DNA of 64,000 bases, taken from NCBI RefSeq assembly GCF_040681875.1, contig NZ_JBFAZP010000003.1, positions 186,001 to 250,000 of the forward strand, given 5' to 3'. This DNA is from Longispora sp040681875 (GTDB lineage: Bacteria; Actinomycetota; Actinomycetes; Mycobacteriales; Micromonosporaceae). Positions 45,309 to 54,251 of the stretch are shown piece by piece; position 1 is the first letter of the stretch, and each line of letters opens with the position of its first letter. The position numbers were made by a program, and so were the translations under genes. The notes beneath the pieces are model-generated. The model made no database searches. It saw only the letters and a list, made by a program, of their open reading frames with translations, and was not told the DNA's origin.

Positions 45309-46367
45309 TCAGACCCCGAGCCGCTCGCTGGCGAGCCGGGTGCCCTCCACCCGGGACGTGATCTTCGCGAACGCGATCTCCCGCGAGGTCGACGCGTCGT
45401 CGGCGAACGGCGAGAACCCGCAGTCGTCGCAGGTGCCGAGCCGGTCGGGCGCGATGAACTCGGCGGCGAGCAGCACCCGGTCGCGGACCTCCTCGACGGT
45501 CTCGACCCGGGGGTCGATCGGGTCGGTGACGCCGACGAACACCTTCTGGTCGGGGCGCGCCTCGCGGGCGATGACCTCCAGCACCCGGCGCGGGTCGGCC
45601 TCGCTGGCCAGGGCGACGTAGACGTTGCCGGCCTGGATCCGGAACAGGTCCGGGAGGAGGTCGGCGTAGTCGACGTCGGCGCTGTGCGTGGAGTCCTGGT
45701 CGCCGCCGGGGCAGGTGTGCACGCCGATCCGGGCCCGCTCGGCGTCGGAGAAGCGTTCCAGGAGCCGGTTGTTCAGGTCCACGAAGGACCGCAGCAGCCC
45801 GAGGCTCGGGTCGAGCTTGACGGCGAGGCGGCCCTCGGTGAAGTCGAGCTGCACGACGTGCGCGCCGGCGTCGAGACTGCGGCGGACGTCGGCCTCGGCC
45901 CCGTCGATGAGGTCGGCGATGAACTCCTCGCGCGGGTAACCCTCGACGCCGTCGGCCGGGTAGAACAGGCTCAGCGCGGAGGGCGCGATGACGGCCTGCT
46001 TGACGGGGACGGTGGCGATTCGCTGGGCGGCCACCAGGTACTCGTCGGCGTGCACGTTGTAGCGGAACGGCCCCGACACGAGCCGGGGGAGCTGGCGGGT
46101 GTGCCCGTCGGCGAAGGGCAGCACGATGCCCTCGCCGTCGAACTGGGCCCCGACCGGGTAGGTGGCGAAGCTGGGCTTGGTCTGCTCGCCGTCGGTGACG
46201 ACCGGGGAACCGGTCGCCTCAAGTCGTTCGATGGTGTCCCGTAACGCATTGTCGGACAACACAGTTAGGTCTTCGGAGGACAGAGTGCCCGCGGCGTGTG
46301 CTGCTACGCCGGCGATGAGCTCTGAAGGGCGCGGAATGCTGCCGATCTGTTCCGTGGAAAGACTCAT
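45309..46367 (-). CDS. MetE-C-like (cobalamin-independent methionine synthase II family) protein
   Basis: 352 residues from ATG 46367; ATG 46397 in frame adds ten residues. STEQIGSIPRPSELI, GAHVVQLDFTEGRLAVKLDP, IGVHTCPGGDQDSTHSADVD and GTCDDCGFSPF carry the zinc-type His/Cys ligands of the UROD/MetE superfamily. It lacks the folate-binding N-terminal half of true MetE, so methyl donor and acceptor are uncertain. GGTATC and GATACC around 46378-46406 form an inverted repeat over the promoter region. Confidence 0.85.
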   Translation of the reverse strand: MSLSTEQIGSIPRPSELIAGVAAHAAGTLSSEDLTVLSDNALRDTIERLEATGSPVVTDGEQTKPSFATYPVGAQFDGEGIVLPFADGHTRQLPRLVSGPFRYNVHADEYLVAAQRIATVPVKQAVIAPSALSLFYPADGVEGYPREEFIADLIDGAEADVRRSLDAGAHVVQLDFTEGRLAVKLDPSLGLLRSFVDLNNRLLERFSDAERARIGVHTCPGGDQDSTHSADVDYADLLPDLFRIQAGNVYVALASEADPRRVLEVIAREARPDQKVFVGVTDPIDPRVETVEEVRDRVLLAAEFIAPDRLGTCDDCGFSPFADDASTSREIAFAKITSRVEGTRLASERLGV

Positions 46368-46460
46368 AGTACAAAACGGTATCAAAGTTTCATTCATATC
46401 GATACCACCCAGGTGATGAATTCCCCCCGAACGGGGGAGGCGCCCGGATCCGGACATGGT

Positions 46461-46489
46461 CGAGGACCGGGGGATTCCCCCGGTCCTCG
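46461..46489. terminator. 13-bp hairpin after the MOSC gene
   Basis: Arms 46461-46473 and 46477-46489 are perfectly complementary around an ATT loop, 10 nt beyond the MOSC stop on the minus strand. Confidence 0.75.
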
Positions 46490-46498
46490 TGTGACGGC

Positions 46499-47038
46499 TC
46501 AGACCCGGTCGAGGGCCTCGTGCGGCTCGGGCGGCAGTTCCACGGTGATCGGGTCGCCCGGACGCACCTCGCCGCCGGTCACGACCACGCCCATGATCCC
46601 GGCCCGCCGGACGAGGGCCCCGTCGGCGTCGCGGCCGACGACCCGCTTGAGCAGCCCCGCCTGGAACCCGTTGATCTGCTCGCACGGGTTGCGCAGTCCG
46701 GTGATCTCCACGACCGCGGTGTCCCCGAGCCGCAGCCGGGCGCCCCGGGGCAGCCCGAGCAGGTCCAGGCCCCGGGTGGTGACGTTCTCGCCGAGCTGGC
46801 CGCCGGTGACGTCGTGTCCGGCCGCCGCGAGCTCGTCGTGCAGCTCGGCGTGGATCAGGTGCACCTGGCGCAGGTTCGGCTGGGTGGGGTCCTGCGCGAC
46901 CCGGGACCGGTGCTTCACGGTCTCCCCGAGGTGCGCGTCGCCCTCGACCCCGAGTCCGGCGAGCAGCCGGATCGACGGCTGGTTGTCCTTGCTGAACCCG
47001 TGCACCCCGCTGCGGCTCACCGCCGTGACGATTCCCAT
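46499..47038 (-). CDS. MOSC-domain protein
   Basis: 179 residues. GVEGDAHLGETVKHRSRVAQ and DVTGGQLGENVTTRGLDLLG are the MOSC core, and GLRNPCEQINGFQAGLLKRV contains the conserved Cys that carries sulfide or coordinates molybdenum. A role in molybdenum-cofactor sulfur transfer is the family expectation. GACGAT is 6 nt before the ATG (leaderless). Confidence 0.9.
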   Translation of the reverse strand: MGIVTAVSRSGVHGFSKDNQPSIRLLAGLGVEGDAHLGETVKHRSRVAQDPTQPNLRQVHLIHAELHDELAAAGHDVTGGQLGENVTTRGLDLLGLPRGARLRLGDTAVVEITGLRNPCEQINGFQAGLLKRVVGRDADGALVRRAGIMGVVVTGGEVRPGDPITVELPPEPHEALDRV

Positions 47039-47135
47039 GCCGTGATCGTCCCACCGAAGCGATCCGGTGCGGGAGGAGGATCCTCCCGCACCGGATCGGC
47101 GGCCCGTTCCCCGCCGCCCGCGCGTTTGACCTGGG

Positions 47136-47597
47136 TCACCCCCGGGCGTCCAGCCGGTCGCGCAGTTTGTCCGACAGCGCCCCGAGGGTCGCCAGTTCCT
47201 CGCCGGTCAGCACGTCCACGACCAGCCGGCGGACGCTCGCGACGTGCAGCGGGGCGGCGGCCCGGATCGCGGCGAGCCCGGCGGGGGTGAGGGTCGCGTA
47301 GGTGCCGCGCGCGTCCGACGGGCAGTCCTCCCGGCCGACGAGCCCCCGGGCCTCCATCCGGCGCAGCTGGTGCGACAGGCGGCTCTTGGACCAGGACAGG
47401 GCCGCGCCGAGTTCCTGCATCCGCAGCCGGTGCGGTTCGGCCTCCGAGAGCATGACCAGGACCAGATAATCGGGGTACGACAGGCCGCTGGGTCCCAGGT
47501 CGCGGCCCAGTTCGACCTCGAGCAGCTCGGTGAGGGTGGTGTAGGAGCGCCAGGCGGCGAGTTCCTCGGGGGTCAACCAGCGGGTATCCACCCCCAC
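47136..47597 (-). CDS. MarR-family transcriptional regulator
   Basis: 153 residues. LRMQELGAALSWSKSRLSHQ then LRRMEARGLVGREDCPSDAR form the winged helix. The wing CPSD Cys and the flanking ATLTPAGLAAIRAAAPLHVA are shared with the MarR at 27534-28016. It is divergent from a VOC gene, with two copies of an inverted repeat between, so it likely represses both. Confidence 0.92.
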   Translation of the reverse strand: MGVDTRWLTPEELAAWRSYTTLTELLEVELGRDLGPSGLSYPDYLVLVMLSEAEPHRLRMQELGAALSWSKSRLSHQLRRMEARGLVGREDCPSDARGTYATLTPAGLAAIRAAAPLHVASVRRLVVDVLTGEELATLGALSDKLRDRLDARG

Positions 47598-47606
47598 ATC
47601 ATATTG

Positions 47607-47649
47607 GTTGACTCGTCAACGATGTGTTACCTTCGGTTGACACGTCAAC
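47607..47649. promoter_or_regulatory. two MarR operators in the divergent gap
   Basis: GTTGAC-TC-GTCAAC (47607-47620) and GTTGAC-AC-GTCAAC (47636-47649) are two perfect dyads 29 bp apart, centre to centre, covering both promoters in the 65-bp gap. About three helical turns separate them, so dimers could bind the same face. Confidence 0.8.
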
Positions 47650-47662
47650 TAAAGGAGTCGAC

Positions 47663-48151
47663 ATGGCCGTCCGCAGGCTCAACCACGCGGTCCTCTACGT
47701 GCGCGATACCGACGTCGCCGTGGAGTTCTACACCCACACCCTGGGGTTCGAGGTCACCGCCGCCCACCCCGGAGCGGTGTTCCTCAAGGCGGCCGGCAGC
47801 GCCAACGACCACGACCTGGGCCTGTTCGCGGTGGGCGCCGGGGCCGCCGGTCCGACCCGGGGCCAGGTCGGCCTCTACCACCTGGCCTGGGAGGTCGGCA
47901 CCCTCGGCGAGCTGCTCGACGTCGGCGCCCGGCTCCAGGAGCGCGGCGCGATCGTCGGCGCCACCGACCACCACGTGTCCACGTCGATCTACGCGAAGGA
48001 CCCCGACGGCATCGAGTTCGAGGTGATGTGGCGGGTGCCGGCCGAGGACTGGGACGGCGAGGCCCGCAACCGCCAGCTCGACCTCGAGGCGGCCGTCGCC
48101 CGCTGGGGCACCGACCGCGCGACCGGCGCCGCGGCCGGCTCTAGCACCTGA
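47663..48151 (+). CDS. VOC-family dioxygenase-like protein
   Basis: 162 residues with AAAGGAG 6 nt before ATG 47663. RLNHAVLYVRDTDVAVEFYT has the first metal His; YHLAWEV and KDPDGIEFEVMWRV supply the second His and Glu, so an extradiol-dioxygenase-type metal site is complete. A catechol- or quinol-type substrate is likely, and MarR control fits aromatic-compound or quinone sensing. The exact substrate is unknown. Confidence 0.87.
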   Translation: MAVRRLNHAVLYVRDTDVAVEFYTHTLGFEVTAAHPGAVFLKAAGSANDHDLGLFAVGAGAAGPTRGQVGLYHLAWEVGTLGELLDVGARLQERGAIVGATDHHVSTSIYAKDPDGIEFEVMWRVPAEDWDGEARNRQLDLEAAVARWGTDRATGAAAGSST

Positions 48152-48707
48152 CCGAGACCAGGCCCTCCGCCGCCCCGGCCGGCGCGGGGGCCAGCACCTC
48201 GACGGTCACCCGGTAGGCGCGCCGGGAGTCGGCGGCCCAGGTGTGCCGGCGCTCGTCGACGAACGACACCTCGCCGGCCAGCAGCTTGCGGGTCACCGTC
48301 TCCGACGCGCCGTCGCCGTAGTGCACCCGGTAGGTGACCTCGGCGGGGCGGCCCACGGGGTGCACGGTGACGAACACCCCGGCCGTCGCGGTCGCGCCCG
48401 GCGCGCAGGAGGCGGCCAGCACGTCCGGGGTGACCCGCAGCGCGACCGTGGTCCGCTCGCCCGTGCCGACGACGCTCGGCACCGCCGAGGCCGAGTCGAC
48501 CGGGCCGTGCTCGCTGTCCCAGCCCACCATGCCCAGCGCGAACAGCACACCCGTGGCGCCGACCGCGATCACCGTGGCGCTCAGCCGCCGCCAGCGGGGC
48601 GGTCTCGGCGGCGGTTCCATGCTCTCCCAGCCGCGCAGGGTCTGCAGCCACGGCAGCACCCGGGGTGGCAGCTTCTGACGTGCCGCCAGCCCGTTGTCCT
48701 CGACCAT
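48141..48707 (-). CDS. single-pass membrane protein of unknown function
   Basis: 188 residues from ATG 48707. One helix near 46-62 (LSATVIAVGATGVLFALGMV) follows a basic cytoplasmic stretch. The outside part includes TYRVHYGDGASETVTRKLL, a PKD-like beta strand pair, and two Cys that could form a disulphide. No family is recognised. It overlaps the convergent VOC gene by 11 nt. Confidence 0.65.
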   Translation of the reverse strand: MVEDNGLAARQKLPPRVLPWLQTLRGWESMEPPPRPPRWRRLSATVIAVGATGVLFALGMVGWDSEHGPVDSASAVPSVVGTGERTTVALRVTPDVLAASCAPGATATAGVFVTVHPVGRPAEVTYRVHYGDGASETVTRKLLAGEVSFVDERRHTWAADSRRAYRVTVEVLAPAPAGAAEGLVSVRC

Positions 48708-48854
48708 GGATGCAAGGTACACAGTGCCCGGCCGTCGCGCTCCTATCAGGAATCCGACACGGCCACTTCACCCGGACATGACGGGCGGACCAACTCACGG
48801 CCACGGTCGCGCGGGGCGGGCGCCGGCCCCTCGGGCAGCGGGCGGGCCCGGGGC

Positions 48855-50117
48855 CTAGCCCAGTCCCTGGCGGTCCGGGGTCAGCGCGATCCGCCGCTCC
48901 GCCTCGTCCGGGACCGCCCGCTGGACCGCCGCCAGCACCAGGTCGCGGTGCTCGGCGAGCACCGGGGCCAGCCGCTCCGGCAGGATCACCGCCAGGTCGT
49001 CGAAGGCCGCGAGCAGCCGGCGGCTGATCTGGGGCGCGTCGGCGCCGTACCGGCGGATCTCCGTGAACGCGAGCCGGGTCAGGCTCTCGAAGTCGGGCAC
49101 CTCCACGAACACCCTCGGCACGCCCCTGCGGTCGCGGTGCACGCCGGCCGCGTCCGGGCGGGCCCCGATGTCGGCGAGCAGGTCCACGATCCGGTCGACG
49201 GCCTGCACGGCGGTCGTCGGGTCGTTCACGGCCGGGGACAGGGCGCGGATCGCGATGTCCACGAGCAGGCGCAGCGCGTAGGACGGGTCGTCGTGCAGGG
49301 TCCGCTCCCGGCCCCAGTGGAACGCGGAACGCACCGACGACGCGTACGGCAGCCGGGTGCCCCACACCCGCACCAGCGGCGCGCCCCGGGCCACGAAGTC
49401 CCCGACCCTGGGTACCACCCGCAGCAGGGTGTCGCCGCGCGCGGCCAGTCGGACCAGCTTGTGGAAGTTCAGCGACGTCAGGACCGAGGCCTCGGCGGCG
49501 AGCACCACCCCGTCGGGTTCGCGGTCGGGCACCGTGGCCGACTCGTCGGGGTGGGCCACCGGGTACCACTCGTCGATGACGCCGCGCGCCTCGACCGCCA
49601 CGGCCTCGATCATGAACGTGCTGCGCATCAGCCGCAGGATCGTGTTCACGTAGAACACGAACAGCACCAGGCTGGCGAACAGGAGCAGCCAGTTCACGGC
49701 GATGGAGAAGATCGGCACGTCGGAGGAGCCGTCCTCGAACTTGTACTCCCCGATCACGCCGAGCACGGTCACCGAGTACGCGAACGTGGCCAGGAAGACC
49801 CCGAGGGTGATCTTCGTGATCCGCAGCCGGGCGTAGAACCGCAGCACCCGGGGCGACAACTGGCTGGCCGCGAGCTGCAGGCCCACCAGCGACATGGAGA
49901 ACACCACGCCCAGGAAGCTGAGCATGGCCGCGGCGATGGTGGAGATGACCGCCCGGTTGGCCTCGTCCCCGATCGGGGTCTCCTTGACGAGCTCCGGGTC
50001 GAACGACGCCCACTCGTCGAGCTGTTCGGTGAACGCCGGCAGCGCGATGCCGAGGATCAGCAGGAACAACGGCACCGGCCAGAACGCCGACCGGACCCGC
50101 TCCCTCCAGTGCCGCAT
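48855..50117 (-). CDS. DUF2254 family membrane protein
   Basis: 420 residues from ATG 50117. Four membrane helices lie in the first 160 residues (WPVPLFLLILGIALPAF, then VISTIAAAMLSFLGVVFSMS), followed by a cytoplasmic part with ALSPAVNDPTTAVQAVDRIV, the DUF2254 signature. The family is unassigned; channel-like roles are only suggested. CACGAT lies 6 nt before the ATG. Divergent to the S9 peptidase with 81 bp between. Confidence 0.87.
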   Translation of the reverse strand: MRHWRERVRSAFWPVPLFLLILGIALPAFTEQLDEWASFDPELVKETPIGDEANRAVISTIAAAMLSFLGVVFSMSLVGLQLAASQLSPRVLRFYARLRITKITLGVFLATFAYSVTVLGVIGEYKFEDGSSDVPIFSIAVNWLLLFASLVLFVFYVNTILRLMRSTFMIEAVAVEARGVIDEWYPVAHPDESATVPDREPDGVVLAAEASVLTSLNFHKLVRLAARGDTLLRVVPRVGDFVARGAPLVRVWGTRLPYASSVRSAFHWGRERTLHDDPSYALRLLVDIAIRALSPAVNDPTTAVQAVDRIVDLLADIGARPDAAGVHRDRRGVPRVFVEVPDFESLTRLAFTEIRRYGADAPQISRRLLAAFDDLAVILPERLAPVLAEHRDLVLAAVQRAVPDEAERRIALTPDRQGLG

Positions 50118-50198
50118 GGTCCCATCGTGCCCGACGCAAGGGTCCCGGCAAGGGCGTTCGGCCTTGATGCCCGTCGGCGGGGCTGGGAGGCTGACGGG

Positions 50199-51911
50199 AT
50201 GTCCGACGAACCGCGCTGGGCGCGCCGTTTCCGTACCCCGCTGATCCTGCCGCCGGAGTGGGCCCGCGACGCCCCGGACCGCGCCGTGTACCGGTCCACG
50301 GTCGGCGGCGTCCTGGAGGTCTACGCCTGGGACCGTTCGACGGGTACGCACCGCCAGGTCACCGACCGGCCGCAGGGCACCCGGTCGGCGGCGGTCAGCC
50401 GGGACGGCCGGTGGGTGTGGTGGTTCGCCGACACGGACGGCGACGAGTACGGGGTGTGGATGCGCGAGCCGTTCGACGGTTCCGCGCCCGCCGAGCCGGG
50501 GTTCGCGGCCCTGGGCGCGGGGTACCCGGTCGGGCTGGTGCCCGGGGCCACCGTCACCGTGGTCGGGGTGTCGGGCGCCGACGGCGTGACCGTCCGCGCG
50601 GGCGACACCGTCGTGTACTCCTCACCGCGCGACGCGTCCGTGTGCGCGCTCAACGCCGACGAGACCCTGCTGGCCGTCGAGCACTCGGAGAACTCCGACT
50701 CGCGGCACCGGGCCGTGCGGGTCCTCGACCTCGACGGCAAGACCGTGGGCGACATCAGCGACCCGCACGGCCTGTCGGTGGTGGACTTCGCGCCCACCGA
50801 CAACCGGCTGCTGCTCACCCACGACCGGCACGGCAAGCACGAGCTGCTGCTGTGGGAGCCGGTCACCGGGTACGAGGCGGAGGTGCGGGTGGACCTGCCC
50901 GGGGAGGTGTCGGCCAGCTGGTACCCGGACGGGCGTTCGCTGCTGCTGACCCACTCCCACCACGCCCGCGACGAGCTCTACCAGCTCGACCTGAACACCG
51001 GGGCGCTGGCCCGGCTGGACACCCCGCGCGGCGTGATCGACGCGGCGGCCGTGCGCCCCGACGGCGACGTGGAGTACCGGTGGACGTCCGCCGAGCACGG
51101 CCCCGTCGTCCGCCGGCTCGACGGCACGGTCCTGCTCGGCGCGCACGCCCCCGACGCCGCGCCGCTGGAGGACCACTGGGTCGCCGGGGTGCACGTGCTG
51201 CTGTCCCGGCCGGCCGGCGAGGGCCCGTACCCGACGATCTTCTACCTGCACGGCGGGCCCGACGCGCAGGACGTCGACCGGTACCACCCGGGCCGGTCGG
51301 CGTTCGTCGACTCCGGGTACTGCGTCGTGCACGTCAACTACCGCGGCTCGCACGGCTACGGCACCGCCTGGCGCGACGCGCTCGTCGGCAACCCGGGCGG
51401 CCCGGAGCTCGAGGACACCGCCGCCGTGTACGACTGGGCCGTCGCCGCCGGCATCGCCGACCCGGCCCGGTGCGTGCTCGGCGGCGCCTCCTGGGGCGGC
51501 TACCTGACCCTGCTGGGCCTGGGCACCCAGCCCGGACTGTGGGCGGCCGGCCTGGCCCTCGTCCCGATCGGGGACTTCCTCACCCTGCACGCCGACGCGA
51601 CCGAGATGCTCCGCGACTACAACCTGGCGCTGTTCGGCGGCGGCCCCGAGGACCGGCCCGAGGTGTGGGCGGCCGCGTCCCCGATCACGCACGTCGAGCA
51701 CGTCCGGGCCCCGGTGCTGATCACGGCCGGGGACAACGACCCGCGCTGCTCGACCCGGCAGATCGACAACTACGTGCGCCGCCTGGCCGAGCGCGGTGCC
51801 GTCCACGAGGTGTACCGGTTCGACGCCGGCCACTTCAGTGTCGTGATCACCGAACGCATCGCCCAGGCGGCGCTGCAACTGGACTTCCTGGAGCGGCACC
51901 TGCCGCGCTGA
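50199..51911 (+). CDS. S9 family (prolyl oligopeptidase-like) peptidase
   Basis: 570 residues. The N-terminal two-thirds form a beta-propeller with repeated strands (VSRDGRWVWWFADTDGDEYG, and ASWYPDGRSLLLTHSHHARD). The C-terminal alpha/beta-hydrolase has GGASWGGYLTLLG with the Ser nucleophile, GDNDPRCS with the acid and DAGHFSV with the His. No signal peptide is visible, so it acts in the cytoplasm on peptides. GAGGCT lies 6 nt before the ATG. Confidence 0.9.
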   Translation: MSDEPRWARRFRTPLILPPEWARDAPDRAVYRSTVGGVLEVYAWDRSTGTHRQVTDRPQGTRSAAVSRDGRWVWWFADTDGDEYGVWMREPFDGSAPAEPGFAALGAGYPVGLVPGATVTVVGVSGADGVTVRAGDTVVYSSPRDASVCALNADETLLAVEHSENSDSRHRAVRVLDLDGKTVGDISDPHGLSVVDFAPTDNRLLLTHDRHGKHELLLWEPVTGYEAEVRVDLPGEVSASWYPDGRSLLLTHSHHARDELYQLDLNTGALARLDTPRGVIDAAAVRPDGDVEYRWTSAEHGPVVRRLDGTVLLGAHAPDAAPLEDHWVAGVHVLLSRPAGEGPYPTIFYLHGGPDAQDVDRYHPGRSAFVDSGYCVVHVNYRGSHGYGTAWRDALVGNPGGPELEDTAAVYDWAVAAGIADPARCVLGGASWGGYLTLLGLGTQPGLWAAGLALVPIGDFLTLHADATEMLRDYNLALFGGGPEDRPEVWAAASPITHVEHVRAPVLITAGDNDPRCSTRQIDNYVRRLAERGAVHEVYRFDAGHFSVVITERIAQAALQLDFLERHLPR

Positions 51912-51914
51912 GGG

Positions 51915-52568
51915 CTAGGCGCCCCACCGCCCCCGGTGCACGACGTCGGCGACCGGCCGGCGGCGGGCGGCCACGACGGCGCGCCGCTCCGGGGTGACCT
52001 TCCGCTCCTTCGGCGCGATGTATCCGACCGACACGGCGCCGATCGGCACGAAGCCCTCGGGGACGTCGAACGCCGCCCGGTACGCGTCGTGGTTTTCGGG
52101 CTGGACGCCGAACAGGCACGCGCCCAGGCCCTCGTCCACGGCGGTGAGCAGCATCAACAGGGCCGCCATGCCCGCGTCGATGTCCCAGTACGGCACCGGC
52201 CAGCGGTCCTCGGCGCGGTCGGTCCAGCCCTTGTCGGGCTGCGCGTACCGGTCGAGGTAGGCGTCCTTGTGCGAGTGGGCCACGACGACCAGCGGCGCGG
52301 TCCGCATCCCGGCGAGCCACTCGTCGAGGATGTCCGCCGCCGCGGTCTGGCCGCTGCGGCTGTCCTTCCCGAACGTGCTGACCTCCCAGAACAGGTCCAG
52401 GTCCTCGCGGCCCTCCAGGACCAGGAAGCCCCAGCCCTGGGAGAACCCGGCCGACGGGGCGCGCAGCGCGTGGGCGACGATCCGCTCCACGATCTCGGGG
52501 GACAGGGGCCGGTCGGGGTCGTACTCGCGGACCATCCGGCGGCGGCGCAGAACCTCGCGAAACTCCAT
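51915..52568 (-). CDS. nitroreductase-family flavoprotein
   Basis: 217 residues from ATG 52568. EVLRRRRMVREYDPDRPLSP is the FMN-binding start, RAPSAGFSQGWGFLVLEG follows, and DEGLGACLFGVQPENHDAYR and VPIGAVSVGYIAP complete the family core. It probably reduces nitro groups or other acceptors using NAD(P)H. Minus-strand TAGACT (52581-52576) is 7 nt before the ATG. It is convergent with the S9 gene. Confidence 0.88.
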   Translation of the reverse strand: MEFREVLRRRRMVREYDPDRPLSPEIVERIVAHALRAPSAGFSQGWGFLVLEGREDLDLFWEVSTFGKDSRSGQTAAADILDEWLAGMRTAPLVVVAHSHKDAYLDRYAQPDKGWTDRAEDRWPVPYWDIDAGMAALLMLLTAVDEGLGACLFGVQPENHDAYRAAFDVPEGFVPIGAVSVGYIAPKERKVTPERRAVVAARRRPVADVVHRGRWGA

Positions 52569-52769
52569 AGACGGCAGTCTACGCAACGGTGTTGGCGATC
52601 TTCGGTTTCGCGCGCCGGTATAGTTTTGACTCGTGCGGGGAGGAGACATTCAGGGTGTACGAGGCGTTCCCCTGTGTCCCACTGGTCCGGTCGAACTCAC
52701 ACCTCATCCCCAGCCCCGCACTCATGCGCCCGCGCTTGCTCGCGCAATTCTTTTCTCCGGAGGAAGCCG

Positions 52770-53375
52770 ATGAGCATCTACACCCTGCCTGATCTGCCGT
52801 ATGACTACTCGGCTCTGGAGCCGGCCATGAGTGGCCAGATCCTGGAGCTGCACCACGGTAAGCACCACGCCGCGTACGTGGCCGGCTCCAACGCCACGCT
52901 CGACGCGCTCGCCGAGGCCCGCGACAAGGGCAACTACGCGGGCATCGTCGGCCTGGAGAAGACCCTCGCGTTCAACGTCTCGGGTCACGTCCTGCACTCG
53001 ATCTTCTGGGAGAACCTGTCCCCGGAGGGCGGCGACCGTCCCGAGGGCGAGCTGGCCGCCGCGATCGACGAGTACTTCGGCTCGTTCGAGGCGCTGCAGG
53101 CGCAGCTGTCCAACGCGACCAAGCTGGTGCAGGGTTCGGGCTGGGGCGTGCTCGGGTTCGAGCCGCTGTCGGGTCGCCTCCAGGTCACCCAGGTCTACGA
53201 CCACCACGGCAACGTGGGCGTCGGGACCACCCCGGTGCTGGTGTTCGACGCGTGGGAGCACGCGTACTACCTGCAGTACAAGAACGTCCGCCCGGACTAC
53301 GTCGACCAGCTGTGGAACCTCGTCAACTGGAGCGACGTGTCGGCCCGGTTCGACGCGGCGCGCGGCGCCAAGTAG
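52770..53375 (+). CDS. Fe/Mn superoxide dismutase
   Basis: 201 residues with CCGGAGGAAG before ATG 52770. LELHHGKHHAAYVAGSNATL, SGHVLHSIFWENLSPEGG and VFDAWEHAYYLQYKNVRPDY give the metal ligands His, His, Asp and His. GSGWGVLGFEP is consistent with actinobacterial Fe/Mn-cambialistic enzymes. It converts superoxide to peroxide and oxygen. TATAGT at 52619-52624 is a good -10 about 145 nt upstream, leaving a long leader. Confidence 0.96.
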   Translation: MSIYTLPDLPYDYSALEPAMSGQILELHHGKHHAAYVAGSNATLDALAEARDKGNYAGIVGLEKTLAFNVSGHVLHSIFWENLSPEGGDRPEGELAAAIDEYFGSFEALQAQLSNATKLVQGSGWGVLGFEPLSGRLQVTQVYDHHGNVGVGTTPVLVFDAWEHAYYLQYKNVRPDYVDQLWNLVNWSDVSARFDAARGAK

Positions 53376-53390
53376 TCACCCGCACGATGG

Positions 53391-53413
53391 AGGGGCCCCC
53401 TGGTGGGGCCCCT
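53391..53413 (+). terminator. superoxide dismutase terminator
   Basis: AGGGGCCCC (53391-53399) pairs with GGGGCCCCT (53405-53413), followed by TTT. It is 15 nt after the stop. Confidence 0.8.
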
Positions 53414-53431
53414 TTCGCGTACGCTGCGCCG

Positions 53432-54199
53432 GTGCTGACCGATGATCTGACCTCGGCGTTGTCCGCGCACCCGGGGGCCCGCGGGCTGTGGCTGGCCGGG
53501 AGTCGGGGGAGGGGCGACGCCGACCGGTACAGCGATGTGGACCTGTGGCTCGTCGTCGACGACGTCGCGGGGTTCCTGGCCGACTGGCCGGCGGTGTGCG
53601 ACGCCGTGACGCCGACGGTGCTCCGGTCCCAGGTCGGTTCCGCGCCGGTGTTCACGCAGGTCACGCCCGACTGGCAACGGTTCGACCTGTCGGTGGGCAC
53701 GGTGGCCGACGTGCCGGGGCGGTCCCGGGCGGGGCTGGTGGCCCTGTGGGACCCGTCCGGGCTGCACGCCCTGCTGGCCGACGGGCCGCCGGTTCCCGCC
53801 GTCGACCGGGACCTGGCCGTGGCGGTGACGACGGAGTTCCTCCGGGTCATGGGGCTGCTGCCGATGGTGGCGTTCCGGGGCGACGGGGTGCTGGGTGCCT
53901 CCGGGGCGACCCTCGTGCGCCGGCTGCTGCTCGACCTCGCGCACCTCGCGGTGCCGGTGGCGGACCCGGGCGGGGCGAGCCGGCGGTACGCGCTGCTGGC
54001 GCCCGGGCACCGGGCCGTCCTGGAGGGGCTGCCGGCCATCGCGGCGGACCGGGGGTCGGTGCTGGCCGTGCACCGCGCGTGCCTGGAGGCGTTCGTGCCG
54101 CTGGCGCGGGAGCTGTGCGGGGACCGGTACCCCGCTGAGTTGTCCGAGGCTCTGGGTGCCCACCTCGAACGGGAACTGGGCTGGACCGCGCCGGCGTGA
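53432..54199 (+). CDS. nucleotidyltransferase-domain protein
   Basis: 255 residues from GTG 53432. GLWLAGSRGRGDADRYSDVD (about 18-37) is the pol-beta nucleotidyltransferase motif GS-x-DxD. A helical C-terminal region follows; it resembles aminoglycoside-type NTases of unknown substrate. TACGCT (53420-53425) is 6 nt before the GTG, so it is leaderless. The -10 box lies just after the upstream terminator. Confidence 0.78.
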   Translation: MLTDDLTSALSAHPGARGLWLAGSRGRGDADRYSDVDLWLVVDDVAGFLADWPAVCDAVTPTVLRSQVGSAPVFTQVTPDWQRFDLSVGTVADVPGRSRAGLVALWDPSGLHALLADGPPVPAVDRDLAVAVTTEFLRVMGLLPMVAFRGDGVLGASGATLVRRLLLDLAHLAVPVADPGGASRRYALLAPGHRAVLEGLPAIAADRGSVLAVHRACLEAFVPLARELCGDRYPAELSEALGAHLERELGWTAPA

Positions 54200-54213
54200 C
54201 GGCACACGCGAAA

Positions 54214-54238
54214 GGAGGGGCCCGCGTCGGACCCCTCC
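54214..54238. terminator. terminator hairpin between convergent genes
   Basis: GGAGGGG (54214-54220) pairs with CCCCTCC (54232-54238), and CCG/CGG continues inside, 14 nt from both flanking stops. Confidence 0.65.
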
Positions 54239-54251
54239 CCGAGAACGTTCC

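Noticed and set aside
48243..50198. N-terminal extension of the S9 peptidase frame
   Set aside because: The frame stays open far upstream, but it is antisense to the DUF2254 gene; the peptidase similarity begins at MSDEPRWARR (50199).
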